From contig LSYV01000001.1 of assembly GCA_001584585.1 (NCBI GenBank), positions 89,069 to 153,068 of the forward strand: a stretch of 64,000 nt of DNA, read 5' to 3'. How positions within the stretch are numbered: the first letter of the stretch is position 1; each line of letters starts with the position of its first letter. Below are positions 1-11,215 of this stretch, one piece after another. The stretch comes from Gonium pectorale. Its lineage: Eukaryota > Chlorophyta > Chlorophyceae > Chlamydomonadales > Volvocaceae. The notes under the pieces were generated by a model. It was not told the origin of the DNA. It saw only the letters and a program-made list of their open reading frames with translations, and did not search any database. Position numbers and translations under genes: made by a program.

Positions 1-859
1 GGGGGATAGTAACGTGACGGTCTCGGCCGCCATGCCCCTCTTTTCAGTTTGCGGAGCTGTCAGCGGTTTGATGCTGATTGTTTAGTGTTCAGAGATGCGG
101 AATGCACTTGGAGTAGACGATGCGTTGAGCTGGTTTAGGCAGGGGGGATGCAATTCGCTTGGGGAACGCGGTGTGTGCAGTAAGGCAAGGTGACACTGCC
201 TCCCCGGCCCTGCGTCCGTAGCCCTATGCCACGCGAGCCTACGGTTGTTGCGCCGCCCAGCAACCAGGCACCGGCCTTGCCCACCGGTATCCGGCCTCGC
301 CACCCGGACGCGTCGGTTGGCAGCTCGGGTCACGGGAGCTTTGGATCCGCGCCGGAATGCGCACGGGATCTGGAAGAAGAGCCAGTCAGGGATACGGGGG
401 AACAGGGTTCCAGAAGAGCGTTGAGATGAATGAATGGCGTGGGCGTTAGCGCTGATGTGTTGGTGCTGGCAGCTCCGCTTGTTTTTGTGGGTCATGGACA
501 CCTCGGACCGATCCATGCCATCCGGACAGACAGTCCAGACTTTCGCATGCAGACGCATCCCATTCGCACCGATCCTGGTCCCACTTATTATTGGCCGCGC
601 TTCCCGGCCGCGCAGCGCAGTGTGCTAGTGTCATGTGTATGTGTATTTCGCCGTAGAATTTGGGGTCTTTCGAGCCCTTGCCTTGCTTGCCGTTTATCGT
701 TAGTTGAGTCGTTGGCCTGCCTGCTCTGTCTTTGCTCGCCTGTCGCTTGTTCCATTCAGTCCTTGGCCGCGTGTTGCCTTGCTGTCGCCGCGTTTTGTTG
801 GCTTGGCGCTCGTTTAGCCCTGCGTCCTTCGTTGCACTCCGTCCTTGAGCTGGGGGGAT

Positions 860-911
860 GTGATACGCCAAGCCGGATCAGCTGTGTCACAGCACGTACT
901 ATCGTACGACA
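860..911 (+). repeat. 52-bp direct repeat, copy 1
   Basis: A 52-bp stretch beginning GTGATACGCCAAGCC recurs at 1477-1528 with one visible mismatch. It ends in a small palindrome around TATCGTACGACA. The 617-bp spacing is compatible with sub-repeats inside one element or with the ends of a small one. Confidence 0.85.
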
Positions 912-922
912 GCTGTCAGGAG

Positions 923-1140
923 ATAATAGGTTCCTTGATATAGTACGTTCCGTGGGTTCAGTTAGTGTTCGGGGTACCCTGGGTTTGGCACGCCGTGTCA
1001 GTTGGTAGTTGCCACGTGTCATATCTGCGTGAGTATCACCTGTGTTTGGTGTCACATTGGATGTATCTTGGTATCGTGTATCCAGCTAGCGTGCTGAGAG
1101 CAGTGCTCGTGGTACTTGTCGTGGTGTGAGGGCCTTATGT
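923..1140 (+). repeat. interspersed repeat, copy related to 60560-60800
   Basis: This stretch shares long blocks with 60560-60800, for example CGTGGGTTCAGTTAG followed by a GGGTTT...CACGC block and GTTGGTAGTTG. By eye the copies are clearly homologous but diverged. No coding frame is conserved, so this is probably the untranslated end of a transposon family. Confidence 0.6.
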
Positions 1141-1476
1141 TTGGCCCCGGTGTTAGGCCGCGGACCTGCGAGGTGCCGCAGGTCCGGGCGTTGCTACGTT
1201 AGTTGGCTGCGCGACTATTGCACTACTGGTCGTTTACCCGATAGGCTGAAGGAGTTCCAGCGCAGCCGTCGAGGCAAGGAGGCCTCCGGAAGCTGGCAGC
1301 CATCGTTCCTCATCAGCGTACCTGGGTCGTGGCCGCCCTGGTTCACCGGATCCTGGCCATCAGTTTGTAATACGCAGTTGGTAGTGATCCTACCTAGTTG
1401 GTAACGCATCGCAGTGCTTGTTTGTAGTTGGACCTGTGTTGGCTTGTATCGCCTTCGCCCCCCCCTCCTTTTTTTT

Positions 1477-1528
1477 GTGATACGCCAAGCCGGATCAGCT
1501 GCGTCACAGCACGTACTATCGTACGACA
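1477..1528 (+). repeat. 52-bp direct repeat, copy 2
   Basis: Second copy of the repeat at 860-911, differing at one base (C for T in the CTG[T/C]GTCAC part). It follows a T-rich run at about 1469-1476. Confidence 0.85.
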
Positions 1529-2566
1529 ACTACTCCAGGGTGGCCGAGAGCTCGACGCTTGGGTATGGCCCCGTGCAGCGCAAGGAACAGGCGCTCCTTG
1601 ACTCGCTATCGCTCGTCGTGATCTCGTGAAGAGGGCGCTGCGCTGTTACAAGGCACAAAGCCGTAGGATACACTGTAAGACGAGTCCAGACCGCATGATC
1701 CCGTCGAAGCTGACAACCCGATAGGCATCAGCAGCGCCATCGTCACTTGTCAGGGCCCCGGCATGGGTGTTTAGGATAACGTCAGCTGGTATCTTGCGTG
1801 GGACGGTCTATTGGAGCCAACTGTTTCTGTTCATGATGGAGTCGTGAGGAGTCATCGTCATCGCTACAGTTAGCGTGTGGGACCACATATATTCCACTAC
1901 CTGCTGTACCTTCACAATAGTCAAGGAGCCTGGGGTTGGCCACTAAGCTAATCCCGTGATCTGGCATGACATAGCAGGCTTTAACCTTGACTATAGATGT
2001 GACACTGGCGCGTGATCGGTGTGAGAGAAATGGCAAAAATAGGGCCCAATTTGCACTGCAAACTGCTTGGAACGCACTCCGTGTACGTCGTACAGCATGT
2101 GCTGTTTTGTCACGCCATAACGCGTGATATGCAGAACGCGTGCTGTGCGGCATGCCTATGGAGCATGCCCCTGTTTTTGTGGTGCGAGTTGTTGTTGTGC
2201 GGACTGACTCATGCCATGGCATTCCCGGACATGAGGATGAACCGCTAGGCGCACCTGGTAGCTGCAGGTAACGCGTGTCTTGTGTGTATTTGGACTGAGC
2301 ACTGGCTTCCCGATGTACGGTTAGCGGTTTCAGAAGTGGATAAGGATTGCAGGCAAGGGCCTTGTTTGTACGGCACCTGCCGGGGGCCAAGCGCCGTGGC
2401 CAAGCGCCACCAGGCGTCTTGGCGCGCTCACGCTGACGTTCGTAGTTATCACGAGCGGTGCCTTTTGGAGTTGCCACTGGCATTACAGCTTGTCTGCCGA
2501 AAGACCCATTGTAAGTTCAGAGTCGTAGTCTGTCGCGTCTCTGACCGGAGGGTGGGCATGCTCCGC

Positions 2567-2990
2567 GAATCCACCGAATCCAGTGTCACCCCTGTAACGG
2601 TCCGGCGGGCAATCCGAAGCCGGGGTTTGGGCGTTCGAATCCCGTACCGACCAATCCGAATCCACCCACACACGACCCGAATCCCAGGCCGGCGAATCCG
2701 AATCCAGGACACGGCTGGGGAATCCTGAGCCAACGAATCCGAATCCCGGGCACAACTGGCGAATCCCAGGCCGGCGAATCCGGAGCCGGGGTTTCGGGGT
2801 TTGAATCCCGTACCGACCAATCCGAATCCACCCACACACGGCACGAATCCCTGGCCGGCGAATCCGAATCCACGACACGGCTGGGGAATCCTGAGTCAAA
2901 GAATCCGAATCCCGGGCACAGCTGGCGAATCCAGCCCTTGCGCTTACGAATCCACGGCTCAGCCAGTCGAATGCAGCCGGTGGTTACGCG
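2567..2990. repeat. GAATCC-rich tandem repeat array A
   Basis: The hexamer GAATCC, or CGAATCCGAATCC, recurs every few tens of bases. Larger units repeat at about 166 bp: the block GAATCCACCCACACACG occurs at about 2658 and 2824. All frames stay open through it because the unit lacks stops, so the overlapping frames here are artefacts. A second array of the same hexamer lies at 4405-4780. Confidence 0.85.
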
Positions 2991-3309
2991 AATCCAGACC
3001 AGCCCCGTGCACTGCGCCCCATGCCCAGCCACGCGCCGCCCATACATATGTCCGGCACAGGCGGGCTCTTTTTGTGTTGTCCGCCGGGGCGTCCTGCTCC
3101 CAAAGGTGCCCATTCCTGCCGTGCCCCACGAGTGCTGCCAAGTGCCCAGAGCCCCACGAGTGTTGGTTGAGGCCTCAATCCCTCCCCGAGCTAGCAAAGA
3201 GTAGTGCGCCAGCAAACCCCCACCCGTGCACCCCAACAACAAACGAACGTTTCACATCCATGCACTGAGCCCTGCTTCACCCCAGCATGCCGCCCGACCC
3301 CCGCCCCAG

Positions 3310-3630
3310 CTATACGTCGTGCATGCGCTTGGCGAAGCACGCCCGCCCCCGCTGGCTCACAGCCGCCGGCCGCACCACAGCCGCCGTGCGCGCTGTTTGA
3401 GGGTTGAGCAGCGCGCCGAGCTTGGCAGCCTTGGACTGCTTCCGCACGGACAGGCCTTGCTGGCGGTGGGTCGCTCGGCGTGCGGCCCGTGCCGCCACCC
3501 TCGGGCCTGTGACGTCCAGCACGCACTCGTTTCCCTGGCAGTACTTGTGCAGGGCCTGCATGTGGCGGTGTGGGGGCGCTTCAAATGTAAGATACCGCAC
3601 GAATGTACTAAGTACATCAAGCCAGCCGTG
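3310..3630 (-). CDS. possible downstream exon of the hypothetical gene
   Basis: This minus-strand open frame reads through a Cys/His-containing stretch (HRHMQALHKYCQGNEC) and a basic stretch, and stops at 3310. A weak acceptor (GGCAGACAG) lies just upstream. It may belong to the same transcript as the exon at 3683-4246. No family is recognised and the phase is unresolved, so treat it as tentative. Confidence 0.2.
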   Translation of the reverse strand, partial: HGWLDVLSTFVRYLTFEAPPHRHMQALHKYCQGNECVLDVTGPRVAARAARRATHRQQGLSVRKQSKAAKLGALLNPQTARTAAVVRPAAVSQRGRACFAKRMHDV

Positions 3631-3682
3631 GTGTAGGCTGTCTGCCCCCCCCCGCCACCCCGCCAAACCCCATCGTCCCTAC

Positions 3683-4246
3683 CTTCTCGTCCTCACTGTC
3701 CAGGTAGAAGGAGCAGCCCGCGACCGCGTCCGGGCCTGGGCGGGTGTTGACGATCTGCACCACGTCTTCCGTCTGCCAGAGCTTGTTGGGGTCGGTCTGC
3801 AGCTGATGCGGCAGCAGGTACCGCTTCTCCCCAACAGGCCCTGCAACGGGATACGGGAAGCAGGCCCCGTTCATTAGTTGGCGCGCGACTTGCAGGCAGG
3901 CTAGGTGGCAGCGTTTCCATGCCCGGGTGCTGCAGTTCGTGGCCGGGCACAAGGCAAGGGCCTTGCCCCCAGGCTCACCCAGGGGGGACAGCATCCGCAG
4001 CTGCAGCCGGCCGTCGGGGTCGGCGGGGTCTAGCCGCCAGGTCCTGACCAAGGTGTTGGCGCCCTTGCGGCTGCGCCGAGCCTTGGGCCGCAGCATGCCC
4101 TCCACAATGGCTAGCCGCACAAAGGTGGCGCTGTCTACCCGCTCCCGTACCGCAATGACGTCCTCGTCAGACATGTGGTCGTGCTCACCGGGCGCAAGGT
4201 GCCGGCTGTAGGCGGTGGCGGCTCGTGCCTGTCCCTGTTGGTGCAT
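3683..4246 (-). CDS. hypothetical protein, internal or first exon
   Basis: The minus strand has an open frame that can be delimited as an exon. A CAG acceptor-like site immediately precedes an ATG at 4246-4244, and a GTAGGG donor follows codon 188 at 3683. The product is about 188 residues, hydrophilic and rich in Arg, with several Cys (motifs CPATNCS and CHLAC) and an acidic end (DSEDEK). I do not recognise the family. A second open stretch at 3310-3630 on the same strand (motifs HKYCQGNEC and GLSVRKQSKAAK) could be a later exon, but the splice phases do not join cleanly. The gene sits between two arrays of GAATCC repeats, so it may instead be cargo or a fragment of a repeated element. Confidence 0.35.
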
Positions 4247-4404
4247 CTGCGCCTCCTGTACTCGGCATTGTATGCATACTAAGTACGGCAGGACGGCCCA
4301 CACCGTTCTGGAGGGCACCGTTCTGGAGGCCGCTTTCCGGAGGGCACCGGCCGCGTTCTGGAGGGCACCGGCCGCTTCCCTGGGTGCGTGTAAGTTGCGT
4401 TGTG

Positions 4405-4780
4405 CGCTTGCGAATCCAGCTCCGCGGCAAACGAATCCGTCGCTCAGCGCTGCGAATCCACGAGCGCCAATCCGAATCCATCCCTGCGCTGCACGAATCC
4501 ACCCGGGTGAATCCCAATCCGTCGCTCAGCGCTGCGAATCCAACGAGCGCGAATCCGAATCCACCCCTGCGCTGCACGAATCCACCCGGGTGAATCCCAA
4601 TCCGTCACTCAGCGCTGCGAATCCAACGAGCGCGAATCCGAATCCACCCCTGCGCTGCACGAATCCACCCGGGTGAATCCCAATCCAACAACCACGCGTT
4701 CGGATCCCCCAAAGACGAATCCGAAGCCGCCGACAACCGTTTTGAATCCAGAGGGGTGACAGTGCACAGGGCGAATCCAG
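4405..4780. repeat. GAATCC-rich tandem repeat array B (83-bp unit)
   Basis: An 83-bp unit is repeated about three times: the block CACGAATCCACCCGGGTG starts at 4492, 4575 and 4658. Single-base differences separate the copies, such as CGTCGCTCAG versus CGTCACTCAG. The same GAATCC hexamer dominates array A at 2567-2990. Confidence 0.9.
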
Positions 4781-4789
4781 ACCGGGATG

Positions 4790-5940
4790 CCAACCCTCCT
4801 CTCTGACCCTGCGTGCCCTGAAGGCACACGTCGCTCTACCAGCTTCTGCTGCGTGAGAGTAGTCCATCGCGTATTCACTCATCGCGCCATGACGTGAATC
4901 CCGCGCATGCGGCGGAGATGCATGAAAGCTTGTTCGCTTCGCTGGACCTGGCGCTCCCGCTGGCAGCCCGATTTGTGCCGGTTGTGGCCTTTCACGTCCG
5001 GGGCACTATGTCACAGATGCCCCAGGACCCTGGCGTAAGTTCCTAGGTGGGCTTGCCGCAGCGAGCAGGCTGGCGTTGATATTAGGTTTGCCTCGCGGGC
5101 CCATGGGCAGGCGATGTGTGTGGTTATGCGTCTTTGCCACTAGGGTGATGCGCACTCAGCTGTTGAGGTCCCCTTTGAGGATTGATGAGTACTGGATGCT
5201 GCAGTAAGCGCAGCACGTGTAGGGCCGGTGTTGCCATATGCCACGGCCACTAGTGTCTCTAACTTTCGCGTGTGTGAACTCAGGGGCATAGCAGCATCAA
5301 ACCCGGCTTTCACGCGTGTTCTCAGCTGGGGGGGGGGGATAGCCCCTGGTCCTAGATAGAGCACGCACGCATCCCGTCATGACAGTTTGACACTCTACGG
5401 GCACGTATGCAGGTATCCGCACGCTTTCAAGCTGTCTTTTGCGTCTACATATCGAGACCTACGTACGCATATTCGTCCATATGGTAGGGCACTCAATTAT
5501 ACCTTACTCACAGCAAGAATGCGCGGATCCGGTAGAGAAGGAGGCCTCGCGGTACGCACACTGAGTGCGAAATGGCTGAGATTTATAGATCGTACAAAGT
5601 AGACACCAATGCTTAGCCTTGCTATCTTCCTTGAGAGGGAATTAGGAGCCGGATAAACCCGGATGAAGGGCCTGGGATGTTCATGGGGCACGTATCCCCG
5701 GAGCAATGCTCACGGCAATACTTGGGATCTGCCCCTGGACTGTCTTTACTTTCAAAGCCCACGTAATTCCCCCATGTCCCGAAGTAGGAAAACCGGGTCC
5801 AAAACCAGCCGACTTATATTTCCTAATGAAGTTAGCACGGCTGCCAATGCTGCAAATCCGTTCAAGGCTGGCCTCTGGCACTTCAGAGCGAGAGCAAGGC
5901 CGCCGTACAGGGGGTTGACCGGTCAGCGCCGGTGCAAAGC
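4790..5940. other. no gene recognised; possible Gag zinc-knuckle relic
   Basis: No exon chain was found. At about 4969-5030 (+) one frame reads CAGCG followed by GHYVTDA, close to a retroviral-type CCHC knuckle. The last Cys is replaced by Ala, and a one-base shift would give a Cys. A run of 12 G lies near 5330. Confidence 0.4.
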
Positions 5941-5942
5941 GT

Positions 5943-6075
5943 TAGTGGTTCAAAATTTCAGAATAAATTCAGAGACAGAGGAGGCCCGCTTCTATGGCTA
6001 TACACACCCGAAGGTGAAGACGTTTGCAGCAGGGTGGGTGGGTACAAGACAACATATGCAATTGAGCCCAGTGAC
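5943..6075 (+). repeat. hairpin repeat family, copy 1
   Basis: A diverged member of the dispersed family described at 6897. The inner hairpin reads CACC-CGAA-GGTG, a compensated change relative to CGCC-CGAA-GGCG in other copies. Confidence 0.65.
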
Positions 6076-6859
6076 GTCCCACCCCACCCCCCCAGAGGGA
6101 GCTGCGTTCCTGCTTACCAGGCTGTTCGCCTCTCATTTCAGGGTAACTAACCTGCTTCTGCTTTCGTGTTGCAGTAGGTAATGCCTGTTCCCGGTGGTAA
6201 CCACCGACCCTGAACTTGGCGCATGTCGGTGCAGAGCCGTTGCGCAACCGACCCTAATGTCGGGCTGCACCGGTTTCGGGTCATACTGTCATGTGCATGT
6301 GACGGCCGTGCCATTCTTGGTACAAGCGGCTGTCGGTTGCCATCCCTGGGGGGTTTGGGAGGGTTTGTGCGCGTGTGCGTGCTGTCGTACGTGAGACACG
6401 TGGCAGTGTTGTGTGCCACGGACGTCGTACGTGTCGTACGACGGGTTGCTCGGGCTGCCTGCCTTGGCGTCCGCGCCTCCAGTTGGAGGCGCTTCTTCTT
6501 GTCACATATATAGTGTAATACACACGGCCTTAGGACAGAGCCTTCTTCCTAGGTCAGCCAAGAACGCCACCCTAGCCGGCAGCCCGACTCAGGCCTGATC
6601 AACCTGCAGTCAGCTGTTTGGTAACAGCTACCGATACGCAGTAGCGCAAGCCTCGACTGGCCGAGTCGCGGTGCAACTGCACGTCGTCGGAGAGCGCGGC
6701 TTCGCACCGCGTGCCAAGCCAAGGGCCAGCAGCCGTATCGGAACCGCCCGAACCGTAGGCGTGCTGCTGCCGCGCCCGCCCTGCGCGTCCACACAAGAAG
6801 AAGCACATGACAATGCACTCAAGAGGGCCCACTTCACAAACCAGAGCTCCACGTCCAGC

Positions 6860-7170
6860 GCGAAGGACGGTACGAGCGTAAGATGACGTAATGCTTGGTG
6901 CGAAACAAGAGAAATTTGCAGAGAAAGAGGGAGACCGCCTCTACGGTCATACATATCCGAAGGCGCGACGTTTCCAGAAGGGCGGGCGGGTACAATGCAA
7001 GGCATGTGACGTTCGTCCCGCCCCCCCAAATACCGGCTTACCAGCATACCCGGTTTGTCGGACTTCACCTGGTGGACTGCAAGGTGTCAGCTGCGGTGGT
7101 GTTGTCTTCACGGCCACCGGTCCGACGGCGCTCAGCGGTTACCTGGCCGAATGTAGACCTGGAAACATCA
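6860..7170 (+). repeat. hairpin repeat family, copy 2 (long form)
   Basis: One of about ten related copies. The order is: AGAAATTTGCAGAGAAAGAGG, a GC-rich block CCGCCTCTACGG, a core ending CCGAAGGCGCGACG, the block GGGCGGGCGGG, then about 130 bp ending CGGCGCTCAGCGGTTAC. The last part is shared with the copy at 10920-11215. In the best-preserved copies the outer CCCGCC and GGCGGG can pair around an inner CGCC-CGAA-GGCG stem-loop. No protein frame is conserved across copies, so this looks like a non-coding short transposon (SINE- or MITE-like). Confidence 0.75.
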
Positions 7171-7289
7171 AAAGCGCACTTAGCGCCCGCGCCTTGGAAT
7201 GATAACGCCCTGCTAGTGTGGGTGAGGGATTGTGAGGGCCTTCCGCAGCAGATTCATACGACCTTCCTTGCACCCACCGTCTGACTGCA

Positions 7290-7780
7290 ATCAGTGCAAT
7301 GTCTCTCGTATGAATCAACCAGGCCGCCGCCCGCCCTCCGGTGCCCTCCATACCATGTACCTGCCGCCCTACTGGCAATCCTTCCCTGCCTTTTCAATGA
7401 TCTTGGTGTCGCGCCCCGTTTTGACGGCGTACCATTTCGGTGGCACAGCTTCACACCACAACCGTCTGCTGTGGAGGGTCAGCTCTACGCAAGAGTGCTT
7501 GCTCTGCAACGTGACGCCCAATAGCCTGTACGGCGAGCCCGCAGCCCCAGGATGTACAGGGGCGTGTGCGCGCCCAGGAGGGCCGGTCTATGCTAGCAAA
7601 TGCTCCGCACCAGCCTCCCTGTGTCCAATTGTGTGCATTGCAAGCAGAACCAACCTTCAAGCGCACTGCCTAGCCGTGTGTGTGCTGCCCTGCCACGACA
7701 CACCCATGCCTCATAGGACCATTCAGCACAATACAGCGTAGCTACAGATGGTTCAAAGCCGAGGGTGCCATTTTCGACGT
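7290..7780. other. gene-free stretch 3' of SAM synthetase
   Basis: Nothing recognisable is encoded. It separates the hairpin repeat at 6860-7170 from the 3' UTR of the SAM synthetase gene, which is transcribed toward it. Confidence 0.5.
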
Positions 7781-7781
7781 T

Positions 7782-7786
7782 TTACA
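7782..7786 (-). terminator. TGTAA polyadenylation signal of SAM synthetase
   Basis: TTACA on the plus strand gives TGTAA on the minus strand, the usual chlorophyte polyadenylation signal. It is the first such pentamer after the stop codon and implies a 3' UTR of about 370 nt. Confidence 0.5.
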
Positions 7787-8155
7787 ATGCCCAGCCCCTT
7801 CCCGCGGACTGAAGTCCACTCAATGCAAATAAGCGCAACTCCTCACTGCGCAGTATGTGTAGTTGAGACTGAGACCGACTACCGTCGTATCAGCATATCA
7901 CCGTAGCGCCACCCGAAGTAAAATCGCCCCGCCTGCCCCCTGCCTGAATGCAAGGAGCTTCACCAGCAGATGGATGAAGAACCAAGGGCTCACCCTCATC
8001 AAGCACTGGACCCATCCACAGCTTCGATTTCGCAGCATTTGGGAAAACCTACCTATGCTCGTACAAGACGGATTGAGTCGTCATGTCACGATACAGGAAA
8101 CCCACGGCGCAGCAACAGACCCCGTGGGACGATTCCCCTTCTTCTAACCGCAAAT

Positions 8156-9824
8156 CTACTCCAGCTTCTTAACGGTCTCCCAGGTGAAGTCGGGATCGTC
8201 GCGCCCGAAGTGCCCGTAGGCGGCGGTCTTCTGGTACCGCTTGTTGCCACCGCGCTTGAGGTCCAGGTGCTTGCCAATGAGGCCTGCAACAAAGATGTAA
8301 GCATATTGACACACGCATGAACAGCATCGGCAGCACTAAATTTAACCTACCCGGGCGGAAGTCGAAGTGCTTGCGGATGAGCGCCAAGATGTCGGCGTCC
8401 GGCATGGTGCCGGAGCCGTACGTGTCCACGAAGACGGACAGGGGCTCGGCGACAGCAATCGAGTACGACACCTGCACCAGGCACCTGCATGAAGAAGGAA
8501 AGAACCATGATCAGATACCCAACTAATGCGTATGCAGAAATGGTTGAGCGCACCTGCGAGCCAGACCCGAGGCAACAACGGACTTGGCCGCCTGGCGGGC
8601 GATGTAGGCGCCCGAGCGGTCCACCTTGGTGGGGTCCTTGCCCGAGAAGGCACCACCGCCGTGCGCGCCCCAACCGCCGTAGGTGTCGATGATAATCTTA
8701 CGGCCGGTCAGACCGGCGTCACCGTGAGGCCCGCCAATGACGAAGCGGCCCGACGGGTTCAGGTGGAAAATGGTCTTGTCGTCCAGGTACTTGGCCGGCA
8801 CGACCGGCTTGATCACATGCTCCATCAGGTCGCTGCGGATCTGCTCATTTGTGACGTCAGGGCTGTGCTGAGTCGAGATAAGGATCGTGTGCACGCGCTG
8901 GGGAATCATGGCGCCACCATCACGCTTGTACTCGACGGTGACCTGCCACGGCATTTCACAGTTTCAGCATCACAAGGCATGATGACCAATTCTGTGCTGT
9001 CCGCGCACCTGGGTCTTGCCGTCAGGGCGGAGCCACGGGCAAACTCCGTTCTTGCGGACCTCCGTGAGCTTGTAGCCAAGCTGCGTCGCCAGGACATGGG
9101 TCAGCGGCATCAACTCGGGCGTCTCGTCGGTCGCATAGCCGAACATGTGGCCCTGGTCGCCTGCAAGAACGATCATTTGTCAACATTGAATGATTGGGGG
9201 ACACAGGCCTAGTGCTGCTGGTGGCGGACCTGCGCCAATCTCCTCGAGGGACTTGGTGCCCATGCCGTGCACGCCCTGACCAATGTCCGGGGACTGCTCC
9301 TCGATGTGCACGAGCACCTGCACAGGGGGAGCCCCCCGGTAAGAACTCAGCGCTTGTGCCGGGTGCGGGGCAACACGACACACCTTGCACTTATCAGCGT
9401 CCAGGCCAACGTCCTCCGACGTGAAACCAATCTCCTTGCAGACGCGGCGCACGATGGCCTCGTAGTCGACCTTGGCCTTGGTGGTAATCTCACCGAACAC
9501 CATCACCATCCCAGTCTTGCAAGCAGTCTCGCACGCGACCTACAATTCATGCAATAGACAGACGTTGCATCCCAGCGTGGTAGCAGAAGTAGCTGAAGCG
9601 GGTGCTGCGAGGTCTTACCTTGGAGTCAGGGTCCTGCTCCAGGCAGGCATCCAGGACGGCATCGGACACCTGCACAGCGCATAGCCATGTTGAAACGTGC
9701 GCGAGCTACAAGTCAAGGGCGTTCATAGGTGCAGGTCGCCGCCACCAACCTGATCGCAGATCTTGTCAGGGTGGCCCTCGTTCACGGACTCCGAAGTGAA
9801 CAGGAAAGACTCAAGAGCAGACAT
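8156..9824 (-). CDS. SAMS: S-adenosylmethionine synthetase (methionine adenosyltransferase)
   Basis: Makes S-adenosylmethionine from methionine and ATP, normally in the cytosol. Eight exons join in phase: 9750-9824, 9619-9669, 9384-9539, 9230-9317, 9009-9160, 8554-8942, 8351-8484 and 8156-8283. All junctions are GT-AG. The product is 390 aa, the usual eukaryotic length. The start is fixed by the conserved beginning [21 protein letters not shown], shown here as MSALESFLF then GHPDK. Family signatures are present: the methionine/ATP site GHPDK near residue 20, the hexapeptide GAGDQG at about 125, and the phosphate loop GGGAFSGKD at about 265. The C-terminus is DPDFTWE followed by VKKLE. No lesion is visible. 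The enzyme feeds all methylation and, after decarboxylation, polyamine synthesis; a thermospermine synthase gene lies 11 kb away on the other strand. Confidence 0.97.
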
Positions 9825-10480
9825 GGTGCCTAGACGACGAGGCTACCGGCCAAGCTAGCACCTTTTCGACGCTTGCCGAGCTAAGTATCTGGGTCGCCGC
9901 TGCGGCCGACCTTCTGCAGTACCGCTGGGCAGGCACTACCAAGAGTGCGCATTGGTGTCCGCGGCGCGCCTAAACCCCGGAGCGGGTGTGTACCGCATTG
10001 TACAGCAACGACCACCATGATTATCCCTAATTTTTATTTTATGCACGACGGTCCGCACGTCGTTCTGCGGTCATAAATGCTCATTGTGATGCGTTATGAT
10101 GGAGAAACTGCGTCCCCCTTGCCTCTCCATCGGCGAAGAACTCCGCCGGTGCATGTCACTAGTGCCTCATAGAATAGATGAAACAACATAATTCCAGGAG
10201 GCCCTCCAAGTGGAGGGGCGGGGTGGGCGGGACTGGCACGCTCTCGTGGGCCACGGCCTGCCGTGACACACGCTTCACGCACCAGGAATAGACGCCATGC
10301 GGCAACTTTGGATACCATGGGCGATGGTGTGCGCGCGTGCCACGGTGCCAGACGAGTGTATCTAGACGCATAAGTCAAGATACGTCAAGCTCGTCAAGTC
10401 AGCCAGGGAAGGCCGCACCACGCACGGCAACGGTGCTACGGACAGTAGCCACGGTGCTCCGTTCCTGGTGCTCCCGGTTC
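9825..10480. other. upstream region of SAM synthetase
   Basis: This should hold the promoter and 5' UTR of the minus-strand SAM synthetase gene. I see no TATA box in good position. An AT-rich patch lies at about 10020-10075. No gene is seen. Confidence 0.4.
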
Positions 10481-10489
10481 CCCGTTGTT

Positions 10490-10615
10490 CCCCATAATGC
10501 TTTATACCCGCCCGCCCGGGAAATGTCGCGCCGGTGGGTATGCATGTCCTCAGAGGCGGGTTCCCCACGTGGGGTTCCCTCTTTATCTGCATGCAGATAT
10601 CTCCCTTTTTTTCCA
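10490..10615 (-). repeat. hairpin repeat family, copy 3 (inverted)
   Basis: In reverse complement the family order is recognisable: AGATATCTGCATGCAGATAAAGAGG, an inserted palindromic CCCCACGTGGGG, GGCGCGACATTTCC and GGGCGGGCGGG. The insert is unique to this copy. Confidence 0.6.
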
Positions 10616-10686
10616 TCGTTCCCCCTTCCTGGCTCCCGGTGTTCCCGGTTCCCACCATGACGTGTCGCCCATCTCTGGCTCATGGG

Positions 10687-10790
10687 CTCCGGTGCAAATT
10701 GAGTGCGTGGGGTGACTTCGTCACGCACTTGACCAGCTCCGGTGCAAATTGAGTACGTGGGGTGACTTCGTCACGCACTTTACCAGCTCT
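10687..10790 (+). repeat. two tandem 53-bp units with an internal hairpin
   Basis: The unit begins CTCCGGTGCAAATTGAGT and is repeated once, with G/A and G/T differences. Each unit contains a hairpin, GGTGAC-TTC-GTCAC extended by GCG/CGC, so the region can form two adjacent small hairpins. Confidence 0.85.
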
Positions 10791-10919
10791 ACGTCACCCC
10801 CCGCGTCCGCCACAAGCCTGACCTTGAGGCGCATGACGTCCGCCAATCGTCACATGCGTTTGGCCACTGCAATTTCTTACCGCTGCCACCGGCGGTCGCC
10901 GCCGCCATCACTGCCGGAT

Positions 10920-11215
10920 CGTGAAAAACAAAACCTGCACAGAAAGAGGGAGCCCGCCTCTACGGCCATACACGCCCAAAGGCGCGACGTTTCCAAAAGG
11001 GCGGGCGGGAACAGAGCAAGACATGTGACGTTCGTCCCGCCTTCCCTAAGACCGGCTTTCCAGCTTACCCGGTTTGCCGAACTTCACCTGGTGGACCGCT
11101 AGTTGGCAAGGTGGTGTTGTCGTCGCGGTCACCGGTCCGACGGCGCTCAGCGGTTCTCGTTTTTTACTAGACCGTCGTGCGCCCAGCCCGCCCACGCGAC
11201 TGTATACAGACCTGG
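10920..11215 (+). repeat. hairpin repeat family, copy 4 (long form)
   Basis: Closely related to 6860-7170 over its whole length, including CCGCCTCTACGG, GGCGCGACGTTTCC, GGGCGGGCGGG and the shared tail CCGGTCCGACGGCGCTCAGCGG. It ends near AGACCTGGAA, as copy 2 does. Confidence 0.75.

Larger units (their letters stand above)
1..2560. other. gene-free repeat-derived DNA at the window start
   Basis: No open frame here resembles a conserved protein and no exon chain could be built. The stretch holds a 52-bp direct repeat (listed separately) and a segment at about 920-1140 that is related to 60555-60800, so much of it is probably old interspersed repeat sequence. Short frames on both strands overlap each other without similarity to any family I recognise. 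Confidence 0.6.

Noticed and set aside
2620..2650. GTTCGAATCC as a tRNA T-loop or B box
   Set aside because: The flanking bases cannot form a T stem and the motif is part of the GAATCC tandem array; no acceptor or anticodon arms are found.
4969..5045. Gag CCHC zinc knuckle relic (CAGCG...GHYVTDA)
   Set aside because: The last Cys is missing and nothing else of Gag surrounds it; the match is too short to call an element.
7970..9557. Plus-strand frames over the SAM synthetase exons
   Set aside because: They are shadows of conserved minus-strand exons.
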